From assembly GCA_905250025.1 (NCBI GenBank), contig CAJNOJ010000055.1:414189-478188 (forward strand): DNA of 64,000 nucleotides, read 5' to 3'. Both the position numbers and the translations under genes were made by a program. The stretch is from Adineta ricciae. Taxonomy: Eukaryota; Rotifera; Eurotatoria; Adinetida; Adinetidae. This document shows, piece by piece, positions 46,747-56,807 of the stretch (positions within the stretch are counted from its first letter, which is position 1; every line of letters begins with the position of its first letter). The notes beneath the pieces are model-generated. The model did no database searches. It was not told the DNA's origin and worked only from the letters and a program-made list of their open reading frames with translations.

Positions 46747-47325
46747 CTTTGTCAATCTAAAACTAGGACGGTAATTTTTATCATCGATAAGTCGATTTAC
46801 TCAACTAAAATATGAACAAGATGAAAAATGTACGTTGAAGCCGAAAGTTATGAATAAATGTGTAGTTGTTTTTCCTCTCAGCAAAGCAAATTTGCTCGTT
46901 CGCTTGTTCTTATTTACTTTTTATACCGCTAGTCGACGATGAGTCATTGTAGCTCATGATAGATTGCACTAGAAATCTCATTGATGGCGCAAGTGTACTT
47001 CTACGTATCAGATAGATTACAACCTAGAATCCAAGGAAAACAAAATATCATCATTCGTTTTCTTTTGTATTGATTTCGTCTTCGAAGGAAAATTGATATT
47101 CGAGTACAATTAAATATGTAGTTTACGCAATAAATAGACTTTCAATATGCTTATCTTTTGTACTTTGAGTGGTTTAATCCTCAACTGATGATTAATAAGG
47201 ATGATGGGATTAAACGACGAACTTTTCTTGGCGTGGCATATATACATTTATACGAACGTCAGGCAACAGAAGAATAAATCAGCAAGTTAACTGATCATTT
47301 ATTCAAATCGTTGATCCCTATTTCG
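46747..47325. promoter_or_regulatory. Divergent spacer between F-box and multicopper oxidase genes
   Basis: No coding signal. TATATACAT at about 47239-47247 lies roughly 80 nt upstream of the oxidase ATG and is a possible TATA element. Confidence 0.45.
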
Positions 47326-49260
47326 ATGTACATTTATTTGATTCTTATTGCTTATCTGTGTTATGACAACTCGTATGTGGAATGTACGTTTGTTGAATAT
47401 GATTTTATCATTCGTAGTATCCCCGCGAATCCAGATGGATATCCGAGACCCGTCATCATCATGCACCATGGAAACTCTTCGTGGGATATTGACCGACCAT
47501 TTCCTTGTCCTCTCATAAGAGCTAAACTCGGTGATCAACTTCGCATCAAAGTAACTAATATGCTACGCGATCAACCAACAGCTATTCATTTTCATGGTCT
47601 TCATATGGTTAATAATCCATGGGCAGATGGAACCGTCCATATCACTCAATGTCCTATCGAACCGTATGAAACATTCATCTATGAATTCAATATTACGCAA
47701 ACTGGAACTTATTGGTATCATTCACATAATGCTCAGCAGTATGCGGATGGCTTGCTCGGTCCTATTATACTCGATCATGACACTATTGAACAACGATATG
47801 ACTATGGTTCGAATGATTACATAGTTATGCTGCAAGAATGGTACCATGAGACATGGCCTGATCTGATGACAGCATATCAGGGACCGTATGATGCTTATCG
47901 TGGCAATATACCGATCTATCCGTGGCCGCCAACATCGTTTCTGATCAATGGCCATGGCCGATTTGATTGCCGGGTATCAGATTGTACGGAAAATGCCACA
48001 TGGCGGGATACGTGTGGTCATCGACATCGAGCGCAGTGCATTCCACTTCGAGAGCCATTCCTCGGCCGTTGTAATCCTGATGCGCATCCAGTTGACGAAT
48101 TTCTTTGCCAACCGGGTAAATTCACTCGTTTTCGAGTAATTAATGCCGCCAGTGGCATTCCGTTTCGTTTTTGGATTGATCAACATAATTTAACGATCGT
48201 TGCCCGGGATGGTATCGAAGTTTCACCTGTCATTCTTCCTCATATTCACGTTGCTATCGGGCAGCGACTTGACGTAATTGTGAACTGTAGCGAAAATCCA
48301 ACTGTCAAATATGTCATATTCGCTGCAAGTCGAAATAGTTATTTGTCACCGGAGGTCATTACGGGACCGACACCAACCATGTGGACATGGGCGTATCTGA
48401 CATATTCAAAGGTGTCAGCTGATCGTCGTGCGATTCAGTCAGTAGAAGAACCAAAGTTTGACGCTGATGATCCATTTTTTGAATACAAGTATTTGAAACC
48501 GTCGAACGAACGTTTCGCTTCGCCTGCTATCCGTCGAATTATTCTTGGTTTTGAAGTTCATTGGAATAATCGTTCGAATATCGATGCTCTAGAAGAATGG
48601 GCCGTCAACGATATTACTTTCGAACCACCGAAGGAACCACTGCTGCATGCAAATTTCATCGACGGTACATTTAAACACTGTATCGCCGATGAACGCTCAG
48701 GCCGTGTAAATAATAGTCACGCAACTCATATCCAACATTTCGAATATGGTCAAACTTATGAGATCGTAATGATCAACTATGATCCTCAATTACATCCATG
48801 GCATTTACATGGTTATTCGGTTGATTTCGTTGCTGCTGGAAAAATACCGAGTTTACCACCAATGACATGTAATCGAACACGACGAGAGGCTCATACATTT
48901 GACTATGATACAATTTTGCCACCGTTGAATTCAACTCCACCAGTTCTCAGTTCAGGAGATTCATTTACTGTTCCTCGTGACAGCTACGTTGTCTTTCGAT
49001 TCACGGCAAATAATCCAGGACCTTGGTTTTTGCATTGTCATATGGAATGGCATATTTGGCCCGGTATGGCTCTCGTCTTTTCTGTCGAACGAAACGGACG
49101 TTACAAAGGACTGATTTATTCGCCACCAGCCGAAAGTTTCACCGTCTGTGGAACAAGAAAGCGAACATCTGCCAAGCTAATATCAAATTCATCACAAACG
49201 AAAGTCACGCCTATAATCTTGACATTCATATGCATTGTAACAGGCATTCTAAGGATATAA
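47326..49260 (+). CDS. Laccase/ferroxidase-like multicopper oxidase
   Basis: Single exon, 644 aa from ATG 47326. Residues 1-20 form a signal peptide. Three cupredoxin domains carry all four copper ligand blocks: AIHFHGLHM and WYHSHNAQQYADGLLGP in domain 1, LHPWHLHGYSVDF and WFLHCHMEWHIWPGMALVF in domain 3. The cysteine of HCH binds type 1 copper; the methionine five residues after the last histidine fits the axial position. The chain ends with a hydrophobic helix (VTPIILTFICIVTGILRI), suggesting a membrane anchor or GPI signal. These enzymes oxidise phenols, iron(II) or ascorbate and reduce O2 to water. The long intronless frame and fungal-like layout suggest lateral acquisition, though insects also have laccases. 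Confidence 0.93.
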   Translation: MYIYLILIAYLCYDNSYVECTFVEYDFIIRSIPANPDGYPRPVIIMHHGNSSWDIDRPFPCPLIRAKLGDQLRIKVTNMLRDQPTAIHFHGLHMVNNPWADGTVHITQCPIEPYETFIYEFNITQTGTYWYHSHNAQQYADGLLGPIILDHDTIEQRYDYGSNDYIVMLQEWYHETWPDLMTAYQGPYDAYRGNIPIYPWPPTSFLINGHGRFDCRVSDCTENATWRDTCGHRHRAQCIPLREPFLGRCNPDAHPVDEFLCQPGKFTRFRVINAASGIPFRFWIDQHNLTIVARDGIEVSPVILPHIHVAIGQRLDVIVNCSENPTVKYVIFAASRNSYLSPEVITGPTPTMWTWAYLTYSKVSADRRAIQSVEEPKFDADDPFFEYKYLKPSNERFASPAIRRIILGFEVHWNNRSNIDALEEWAVNDITFEPPKEPLLHANFIDGTFKHCIADERSGRVNNSHATHIQHFEYGQTYEIVMINYDPQLHPWHLHGYSVDFVAAGKIPSLPPMTCNRTRREAHTFDYDTILPPLNSTPPVLSSGDSFTVPRDSYVVFRFTANNPGPWFLHCHMEWHIWPGMALVFSVERNGRYKGLIYSPPAESFTVCGTRKRTSAKLISNSSQTKVTPIILTFICIVTGILRI

Positions 49261-50295
49261 TCCTCTTCTGTAGTCTAAACGATTTCAATCGAGCTTTGAG
49301 TCAATCAGTAATCGTTCTTTTCTTGGGTGCAAAGCGTAAAATAGGTACTTTGTCTTGACGTAATGACAGTCAGCACGCGTGAATAATAGACCGCGTTTTT
49401 CTATTAACCTTTAACAAAGGTTTATATTTTTATAGGAAGAAAATATCATATAAAAAGTACATTTTTTTTTCTTATACAACGATATCGACGCATCCATCGA
49501 AAAGTTTCGTCTCGATATGACCACGTCATCCCTCAAAAGTGTTGATACTTATACCACTAGTTACCCCTTCATTTTGGACGAATTCAATTATTTCCTTGCT
49601 CACAACTGTACGTTTATAACGCTCCGCAGAACAGGAATACATCTAGTGAATTGCCATTGCATCATGCCTACTTTCAAGAAGACAGGCTATTCGTTGATTG
49701 AATATACAAACTGTCCTCATTCAATTGTACTTGATGCTTACTATTCAAATATGTTCATACAAATCAAGAAGTAAAAAGAAACAATCGACTGGATATGATG
49801 AAATTCAATCAAGTACTAAACGAGAAAATTGACCAATAACTGACGTCATTTCATCACTAGTAGTATTCGTATGTCAATTCGGAAGCTTCCATCGATTGAT
49901 ATTCGTTTTTTCTTCTATCGTCTCTTTCCCATATGTCATCATCAATAACAAAAGTTATCGCTGTCCGCTGAAGGTGAGAGAAAAAAAAATGAGAATGCGT
50001 GTATACTTCTATTGACAAAAGAACGAAAGAAAGAAAGAAGAAGAAGAAGAAGAAGAAGAAGTAGTAGAGAAAAGAGAAAGAGAAACAGATTGAATTTTAC
50101 GAGTGTTGAAGCCGAGGTCATATGCATAAAATAACAACAACGAAAGAGAGAGACTAACGACATCATTTCCATCATAGTAAGTAAAAACAAATGTTGACCG
50201 GCATATTTATTTCGTGAAGAAATTCGCTGGAGAAGATGTCTAAACATAGTTTTCATTCCTTTTTTACGATTGAATGTTGTGTAGTTTACTGGTCT
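49261..50295. other. Intergenic end of the nuclear contig
   Basis: An unsupported small frame (49517-49774, 85 aa, cysteine/tyrosine-rich) is the only notable open frame. A perfect CRE, TGACGTCA, at 49841-49848 has a CCAAT box about 8 nt upstream. A GAA repeat follows. Nuclear-type sequence stops at the N. Confidence 0.5.
50026..50064 (+). repeat. (GAAA)n/(GAA)n microsatellite
   Basis: Simple purine repeat of GAAA units followed by about eight GAA/AAG units; its reverse complement is polypyrimidine. Confidence 0.9.
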
Positions 50296-50296
50296 N
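50296..50296. other. Nuclear-mitochondrial assembly junction (N)
   Basis: The only ambiguous base in the window separates intron-containing nuclear DNA from a complete mitochondrial genome with a different genetic code and base composition. Because the mitochondrial end repeats its own start, this is best read as an artificial join. Confidence 0.9.
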
Positions 50297-50417
50297 GATA
50301 CAAAATTTTTAATTAATAATTTTGTATACGTTTAATTTTTTTAATTATTTTAAGTACCTATACGTGCTTAGACATGGCAGCGTCATCAGTTCTCCGTCAT
50401 TACAGTGATATGCATTT
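50297..50417 (+). repeat. Start copy of the mitochondrial circle overlap
   Basis: These 121 bases recur exactly at 63880-64000, as far as the window goes, giving a circle length of 13,583 bp. Confidence 0.95.
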
Positions 50418-51081
50418 TTATCTTTGAAATTTATAGTATTTATATTGTAGATGATATGTTTTTTTTTATATTCTGAACAACCTAGTTGAATTTAGATGCC
50501 TACGGAATGACAGAACTACACATATGGCGTACTTAGATTGCCTCTAAGACTCGAAAAAAAAAAAGAATGGGAATAGAATCAATTTTAATACTCTTCTAAC
50601 TTTTTAATCAAATAAAATTAATACTAAACGCAAAGTTTATTATACATAGGATTTAGGGAACAATTTTAAACAAGAGTTACAATCGGTCGTTTCGAATTAA
50701 AAATGAATTTTTTATTAAAAAAATTATTAAAAGAAAATTAGAAATGTTTAATATTATTAAATTTTTATATTTATTATAAATATATAAATAATAATATATA
50801 TATATTTGTATATATTTGTGTTATTATTAAAAAAATTAAATTTTTTTTCTCATTTTTTTTTATTATAAAATTCATTGATTATCTTATTAAATATTGGGTA
50901 TGCAATTATGTAATGTAATTATAATAGTAAAAAAATTTATTAAAATTTGGCTGCTTTATGACGAAATATTTAATTAAATAATTTTATTAAATTTTAGTTT
51001 TATTATATAATTTTTATAGATAGGAGAGTGTTTAATAATTGTTTTGTTAACTACTATGTCTATGTAAATTTTTAAAATAAT
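50297..51081. other. Mitochondrial AT-rich control region, right part
   Basis: No protein gene. It contains a perfect 10-bp inverted repeat at 50298-50307/50318-50327 (ATACAAAATT and its complement around a 10-nt loop). A longer imperfect inverted repeat has arms at 50367-50415 and 50493-50537, sharing AGTTCT..GTCATT blocks. TA-rich runs lie at about 50765-50815. It continues leftwards through the circle into 63562-63879. Likely contains replication and transcription start signals; also where undetected trnN/trnY could lie. Confidence 0.65.
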
Positions 51082-51140
51082 AAAAAAGGGTTATAAGAAG
51101 AATTTTTTCTAATTTCTAATCAGAGTTTTATTTCTTTTTA
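51082..51140 (+). tRNA. trnS1: Candidate mitochondrial tRNA-Ser (AGN, anticodon TCT)
   Basis: Anticodon loop TTTCTAA (TCT at 51115-51117) on a 4/5-paired stem TCTAA/TCAGA; acceptor AAAAAG pairs with CTTTTT. No normal D arm, as is usual for tRNA-Ser(AGN). AGA/AGG are heavily used serine codons in this genome. Confidence 0.5.
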
Positions 51141-51185
51141 AGAATAATAAAATTGATTGTTACTCAAAAATTAATTTCTTAATTG

Positions 51186-52020
51186 ATAATTTTTTATTTA
51201 ATTTTATTGGTTATAATATTGATAATTAATAATTTTTATGTAGTTTGATTAATAATGGAAATTGCTATGATTTATTTTTTAATTTCTGTAATAGTTGTAG
51301 AAGGTAAAAATGAAGGATTATTAATTTATTTTTTTTTTCAAAGAATTATATCTTTGTTATTATTTATATGTTTTTATTTTTATATAGTAAAATTACTTTT
51401 TATTATTTTAGTAGCAAAATTAGGAATATTTCCTTTTTTCTATTGATTAGTAGTTGTGTCTATTAAAGTTTCTATATATGCTAATATATTTGTTTTAGTT
51501 TTTCAAAAAATTTCTGTATTTTGATTAATATGATTAGTTTTGGAAATTAATTTAAGTTATGTATTTTTAATATCTTATTTTAGAATATTTTTTGTAATGA
51601 TTATTTTAATATCTGTAGCAGATGTGTGGTTATTATTAATTTATTCTTCTATTGGTAATACTGGAATAATTTTATTATCTGTATGAGGTTCTAGTTATTT
51701 TTACTTATATATTTTTTATATGGTTGTTCTTTTATTAATTATTTTTTTATTAATAAAATTAGATTCTTTTATAGAAATATTATTATTAGTATTTTTATTT
51801 TTAGTTATTCCTCCTTTTGCTTTATTTTTAATAAAATTATATGTTGTAATTAGATTAGATTTTTTTTTTAAATTGATTTTATTTTTAATAATATTTGATG
51901 TTTTAGCTTTGATTTATTATTTTAGGTTGGTGTTTATAAAATTTATTTTATTAGATGTTGGTATTATAATTTATATGATAAATTTATTGATTGTAGTTAG
52001 TTTGCTTTTTTTTAGAAATT

Positions 52021-52046
<26 letters not shown>
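51186..52046 (+). CDS. nad2: NADH dehydrogenase subunit 2
   Basis: Read with the invertebrate mitochondrial code, the frame runs about 286 codons from ATA 51186 to TAA 52044-52046. The complex I antiporter-like signature AKLGMFPFFYWLVVVS is clear, followed by hydrophobic helices. A TAA closes the frame just upstream at 51180, so the start is ATA 51186 or TTG 51183. It is shorter than many nad2 (about 330 aa), as often in compact genomes. The 3' end overlaps the start of cox1 by about 26 nt in another register. Confidence 0.88.
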
Positions 52047-53553
<1,507 letters not shown>

Positions 53554-53559
<6 letters not shown>

Positions 53560-53611
53560 CTTTAAAGTATTATTACGTTTGATTTCCAATCAACTATTGT
53601 AAAGTTAAATA
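53554..53611 (+). tRNA. trnG: Mitochondrial tRNA-Gly (TCC)
   Basis: Acceptor ATTTAGC pairs with GTTAAAT (one G-T); anticodon stem TTTGA/TCAAC with loop TTTCCAA gives TCC. 58 nt; it overlaps the cox1 stop codon. Confidence 0.82.
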
Positions 53612-53662
53612 TGTAAGCTTTTAAGTGTACAATTGCAAATCGTAAGGGTTTTTATTATAAGA
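53612..53662 (+). tRNA. trnC: Candidate mitochondrial tRNA-Cys (GCA)
   Basis: Anticodon loop TTGCAAA (GCA at 53635-53637) on a stem with one mismatch. I could not fix the acceptor stem, so borders are approximate. Confidence 0.4.
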
Positions 53663-54426
53663 TTTAATTTATACTTTTTGTATAAGGGATAAAAGTTTGA
53701 AAATAAAAAATTTAATTAATTTTATTTTATGATAAAGTTTTAAATGTAAAATATTTAAATAATAAAATTAATTAATAATGATAAATTTGGTTTTATTATA
53801 TCTGAATATGTTATTTGATTTTAAAATTATTTTAAAGTTAATTTCATTATTAAATTTTTATATTATTAAATTAAGATGAATGTGTATAATAAATATAATT
53901 ATTGAAATAATTGGGTGTTAATTTTACTGTTTATTAAAAACATAGTATATAATTTTATATATGATTTCTGCTCAATGATCATAAATAGCTGCAGTAATCT
54001 GACTGTACTAAGGTAGCATAATCATTAGTTTCTTAATAAGAAACTGGAATGAAGGAATTTTAAAATTATTAGATTTTCAATAATTGAGTTAATTTTTATT
54101 TAAAGTGATAATACTTTTGTAAAATTATTAGACGATAAGACCCTATAAATTTTAAATTTTATTTTATTTGGGGTAAATATAATAAATATTAATTTATTAT
54201 TTTGAATTACTTTAGGGTTAACAGGGTAATTGATATATTAAGTTCATATTAATATATTAGTTTACTACCTCGATGTTGGATCATTATACTAGTAAAGTAG
54301 AATTTACTAATTGTAGTCTGTTAGACTATCAAATTTTACGTGATCTGAGTTTAGACCGATGTGAATTAGGTTAGATTTTATCTATGTAAAAAATTATTTA
54401 GTACGAAAGGAAATTTATATTTTATT
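53663..54426 (+). rRNA. rrnL: Mitochondrial large subunit rRNA
   Basis: The 3' half holds highly conserved 16S/23S blocks: GACTGTACTAAGGTAGCATAATC, GACGATAAGACCCTATAAA, the GGGTTAACAGGGTAAT region, ACCTCGATGTTGG, GTGATCTGAGTTTAGACCG and TTAGTACGAAAGGAAA, all in domain IV-VI order including the peptidyl-transferase centre. Borders are set by the neighbouring tRNA genes; the 5' border is uncertain by tens of bases. A perfect hairpin (TTATAC, 5-nt loop, GTATAA) lies near the 5' edge. At roughly 750 nt it is short compared with typical animal mt 16S (about 1.1-1.4 kb). Confidence 0.92.
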
Positions 54427-54485
54427 ATTAATAGTAATATGTCAGAATAATGAGATGAGTTTAGATCTCATAAATTTTATTAATT
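54427..54485 (+). tRNA. trnL1: Mitochondrial tRNA-Leu (CUN, anticodon TAG)
   Basis: Acceptor ATTAATA pairs perfectly with TATTAAT; anticodon stem ATGAG/CTCAT with loop TTTAGAT (TAG). 58-59 nt. Confidence 0.85.
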
Positions 54486-54872
54486 TTATTTTGAGTTTCC
54501 TTTTTAATATTTTATTTTTCTTATTTATTTAGAGTAGTATTTTTAGCATTTTTAATTATATTTATAATGTTAGTTTTTATAAGTAGGGTTTTATATTTAA
54601 AATATTTAGTTATTTTGGTTTATATTAGAGGAATTGTTGTTTTTATTTTATATATTTCATGTATATGTTGATTTGTAATTAATCAATTTCCTTGATGAGT
54701 TTTATTCTTAGGGTTTTTTAGAATGATTATATATGATAATGGTTTATTTATAAGAATAGGTAATGTAGGTGAGTATTTGTGAATATTTCTATTTTTTAGT
54801 TTTCTATTTAATAGGTTAGTGTCAAGATATTCTTTATGTCTATTTAAAGTTATTGGATCATTGCGATTTTAG
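54483..54872 (+). CDS. nad6: NADH dehydrogenase subunit 6
   Basis: About 129 codons to TAG 54870-54872. The family's best-kept segment, LVILVYISGIVVFILYMS, is present in the middle, flanked by hydrophobic helices. The start is uncertain (ATT 54483, ATA near 54507 or another non-ATG codon). The protein is short for nad6, which is usually 140-170 aa, and divergent at both ends. It lies directly after trnL1, possibly overlapping its last bases. Confidence 0.82.
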
Positions 54873-54925
54873 GTTTAAAAAGTTTATCTTAATGATTTGC
54901 AGTCATTAGTTTATAAATCATGAGT
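54873..54925 (+). tRNA. trnA: Candidate mitochondrial tRNA-Ala (TGC)
   Basis: A perfect anticodon stem AATGA/TCATT with loop TTTGCAG places TGC at 54898-54900. The acceptor stem was not resolved; borders are approximate. Confidence 0.45.
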
Positions 54926-54949
54926 TTAAGGTTACGATCCTTATTTATA
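54912..54949 (+). tRNA. trnR: Candidate minimal mitochondrial tRNA-Arg (ACG)
   Basis: Perfect anticodon stem TAAGG/CCTTA with loop TTACGAT (ACG), enclosed by a 7-bp pairing TATAAAT/ATTTATA whose 3' strand overlaps the last base or two of the stem region. If this is the whole gene it is only about 38 nt, lacking D and T arms; a longer form overlapping its neighbours is possible. Confidence 0.4.
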
Positions 54950-55004
54950 TGTGGTTAATATAGTGAGTCATTTGATTTTTTGGTAATCAAGATAATTTAA
55001 TAAA
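54939..55004 (+). tRNA. trnQ: Candidate mitochondrial tRNA-Gln (TTG)
   Basis: Anticodon stem TGATT/AATCA with loop TTTTGGT (TTG at 54980-54982). Possible acceptor CCTTATT/AATAAAG with one mismatch; it then overlaps the preceding tRNA. Confidence 0.45.
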
Positions 55005-55051
55005 GATAAAGCAGTTTTGTATCGGTTTGTCGTATCGAAGGTTATTCTTTG
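55001..55051 (+). tRNA. trnD: Candidate mitochondrial tRNA-Asp (GTC)
   Basis: Anticodon stem TCGGT/ATCGA (one G-T) with loop TTGTCGT, GTC at 55029-55031. A 5-bp acceptor AAAGA/TCTTT is visible. About 50 nt. Confidence 0.55.
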
Positions 55052-55144
55052 ATGGTAAGAATTTTATTAATAGTTGTTTTGTTATTGTGATTTAATTGAG
55101 TAAGAAGAAGAAGAAGAGATTTATTTTATGATTTTAGTTATTAG
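55052..55144 (+). CDS. atp8: Possible very short atp8
   Basis: A 30-codon frame (TGA as Trp, AGA as Ser) starts at ATG 55052 and ends TAG 55142-55144. It encodes one hydrophobic helix (MVSILLMVVLLLWFNW), a run of five serines and a short acidic/aromatic tail. It lies immediately upstream of atp6 and overlaps its start by 17 nt, the classic atp8-atp6 arrangement. Animal atp8 normally has about 50 codons, starts near MPQ and has a charged tail, none of which is clear here. Loss of atp8 with a chance open frame is an equally fair reading. Confidence 0.35.
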
Positions 55145-55724
55145 TTTAGTTTTATTGATATTATTATTTATGAATTTTAGAATGAATGTAAATAAGTTAA
55201 ATATGTTATTTATTATGCAAATTTTTATAGAAATTAAGATAATTAGATATTTTTTAGTAAAATTAATATTAGCTATAATTATTTTTTTATTTCTAAATTA
55301 TAATAGTTATATTTATTATAGGGTTGGATTGACAATGCATTATGGTTATGTATTGATTTATTCTTTAAGAATAGTTTTTTTATTATGAATTTTATGAGGA
55401 GTTAATAATTTAAAAGTTATGATTAGTCATTTTTTACCTAGAGGAATTGAGGGTTTATTGAAATTATTTATTCCTGTTTTAGAATTAATTGGGGTGTTAA
55501 TTCGTCCTTTTACTTTAGCTATTCGTTTAGCTACTAATATTAGTTGTGGTCATGTTGTATTATTAATGTTTAGGTTTTTTGCTTTTAATGTAGCTAATTA
55601 TTTGGTTATTTCTGTTAGATTATTATTATTTGGCTTATATTTTATTGAATTTTTAGTTTGTATAATTCAGGCTTATGTGTTTTGAAGTCTAATTTATATT
55701 TATATAATAGATATGGAAATTTAG
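55128..55724 (+). CDS. atp6: ATP synthase F0 subunit a (ATP6)
   Basis: 198 codons from ATG 55128 to TAG 55722-55724. The proton-channel segment is clear: FVP-type helix LKLFIPVLELIGVLIRPFTLAIRLATNISCGH, with the essential arginine in AIRLATN and the conserved asparagine. The last helix includes EFLVCIIQAYVF. Intact, with no frameshift. It overlaps the candidate atp8 upstream and the following tRNA by several bases. Confidence 0.95.
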
Positions 55725-55771
55725 ATAGTTAAAAAATAATGTTTGCTTTGTAAGCTTAAGCTTTCTAGATA
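55719..55771 (+). tRNA. trnT: Candidate mitochondrial tRNA-Thr (TGT)
   Basis: Acceptor ATTTAGA pairs fully with TCTAGAT (one T-G); D stem GTTA/TAAT. The anticodon stem is weak; loop TTTGTAA would give TGT. The fold is convincing, the identity less so. It overlaps the atp6 stop. Confidence 0.55.
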
Positions 55772-55810
55772 GCTCGAGTAGCAATTTATTTACATTAAAT
55801 AGGTTTATCA
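55768..55810 (+). tRNA. trnV: Candidate short mitochondrial tRNA-Val (TAC)
   Basis: Perfect anticodon stem ATTTA/TAAAT, loop TTTACAT (TAC at 55791-55793). Acceptor GATAGCT/GTTTATC has six possible pairs including G-T. Only about 43 nt, with a 2-nt spacer where the T arm should be. Confidence 0.5.
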
Positions 55811-55861
55811 GTTTATTGTGCCAGAAATAATGGGTCGTATTGATGTTACGATTATTTTGAT
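55807..55861 (+). tRNA. trnI: Mitochondrial tRNA-Ile (GAT)
   Basis: Perfect anticodon stem TCGTA/TACGA with loop TTGATGT (GAT at 55842-55844) and a D-arm-like GTGCCAGAAATAATGGG. Acceptor ATCAG/TTGAT gives five pairs. Borders are approximate. Confidence 0.65.
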
Positions 55862-55915
55862 TTTAGTGTGGCAGAGTAATGTGTCAAATTTAAGTTTTGA
55901 TTACTTTACTGAAAA
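55861..55915 (+). tRNA. trnL2: Mitochondrial tRNA-Leu (UUR, anticodon TAA)
   Basis: Acceptor TTTTAGT/ACTGAAA, the typical D-arm TGGCAGAGTAATGTG, anticodon stem TCAAA/TTTGA and loop TTTAAGT (TAA). 54-55 nt, short T arm. Confidence 0.85.
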
Positions 55916-55960
55916 TTAAGTTTATAGAATAGAAGTTTCGGGTACTTCAGGATAATTTTT
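55912..55960 (+). tRNA. trnP: Mitochondrial tRNA-Pro with anticodon CGG
   Basis: Acceptor AAAATTA pairs perfectly with TAATTTT; anticodon stem GAAGT/ACTTC is perfect; loop TTCGGGT puts CGG at 55939-55941. The T arm is replaced by four bases. It overlaps trnL2 by about 4 nt. Animal mitochondria normally use TGG here. Confidence 0.7.
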
Positions 55961-55967
55961 AATTCGT

Positions 55968-56807
55968 TTGTTTATTGAGTTATTATTAGTGGTTGTTATG
56001 GTGTTTTTAAGTGTTTGTTTTTTAACATTGTTAGAGCGTAAAATTTTAGGATATGTTCAGAATCGTAAAGGACCTGTGAAAGTTTTATTTAGAGGTTTAC
56101 TTCAACCTGTTGTGGACGGGGGAAAGCTAATTTTAAAAAGTATAAGGGTTGAAAAGTTATATTATTTTTTTATTCCTTTTTTTTCTATTTTTATTATAAG
56201 GTTTTTAAGGTTAAGAATATGATTTTTTAGGGTTAGAGTTGTTATAAATAATAGTATTTTTTTTATTTTAGTTTTTAGGTCTATGATTATTTATATTTTA
56301 TTTATGTTAGGATGAAGGAGGGAAAATGTTTATGGTGTTTTAGGTGGCTTACGTAGTTCTTCTCAAATAATTGCTTATGAGATTATTATATTTTTTATTT
56401 TAATTTTAATTGTATTGTATTATCAAAGTTGAAATTTATTTAATTATAAGAGATCGGTTGTTTATTTGTTTGATCTGTTTATTATTTGAATATTGATTTT
56501 ATTAGTAGAAACTAATCGTAGACCTTATGATTTCGCTGAAGGTGAAAGAGAGTTAGTTTCTGGTTATAATATCGAATATATAGGAGTTTTATTTGCTTAT
56601 ATATTTATTGCTGAATATGGTATATTAGTATTTTTTAGTTGAGTTACTAGTGTAATTTTTTTAGGGTGGTATAATTTTTGAATAGTATTATTATTTTTAA
56701 TTGTTGTTCGAGGATTTGTTCCTCGAAGACGTTATGATATTTTAATAGCAAATTGTTGAAAGTTTATTTCTATAGTTTTAAGATTTTTAATATTTAAGTT
56801 TTTTTAA
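55968..56807 (+). CDS. nad1: NADH dehydrogenase subunit 1
   Basis: 279 codons from TTG 55968 (alternative ATT 55962) to TAA 56805-56807. Family blocks are plain: [44 protein letters not shown], the quinone-site loop [24 protein letters not shown], and FVPRSRYDILMANCWK near the end. Complex I subunit, intact. cob begins at the next base. Confidence 0.97.

Noticed and set aside
49517..49774. 85-aa open frame after the multicopper oxidase
   Set aside because: No signal peptide, domain or splice context; the composition is not distinctive. It could be a small gene but I cannot support it.
53655..53690. Second tRNA-Lys from the TTATAC/GTATAA hairpin
   Set aside because: Only a hairpin with a T-rich loop; no acceptor stem, and trnK is already present at 62324.
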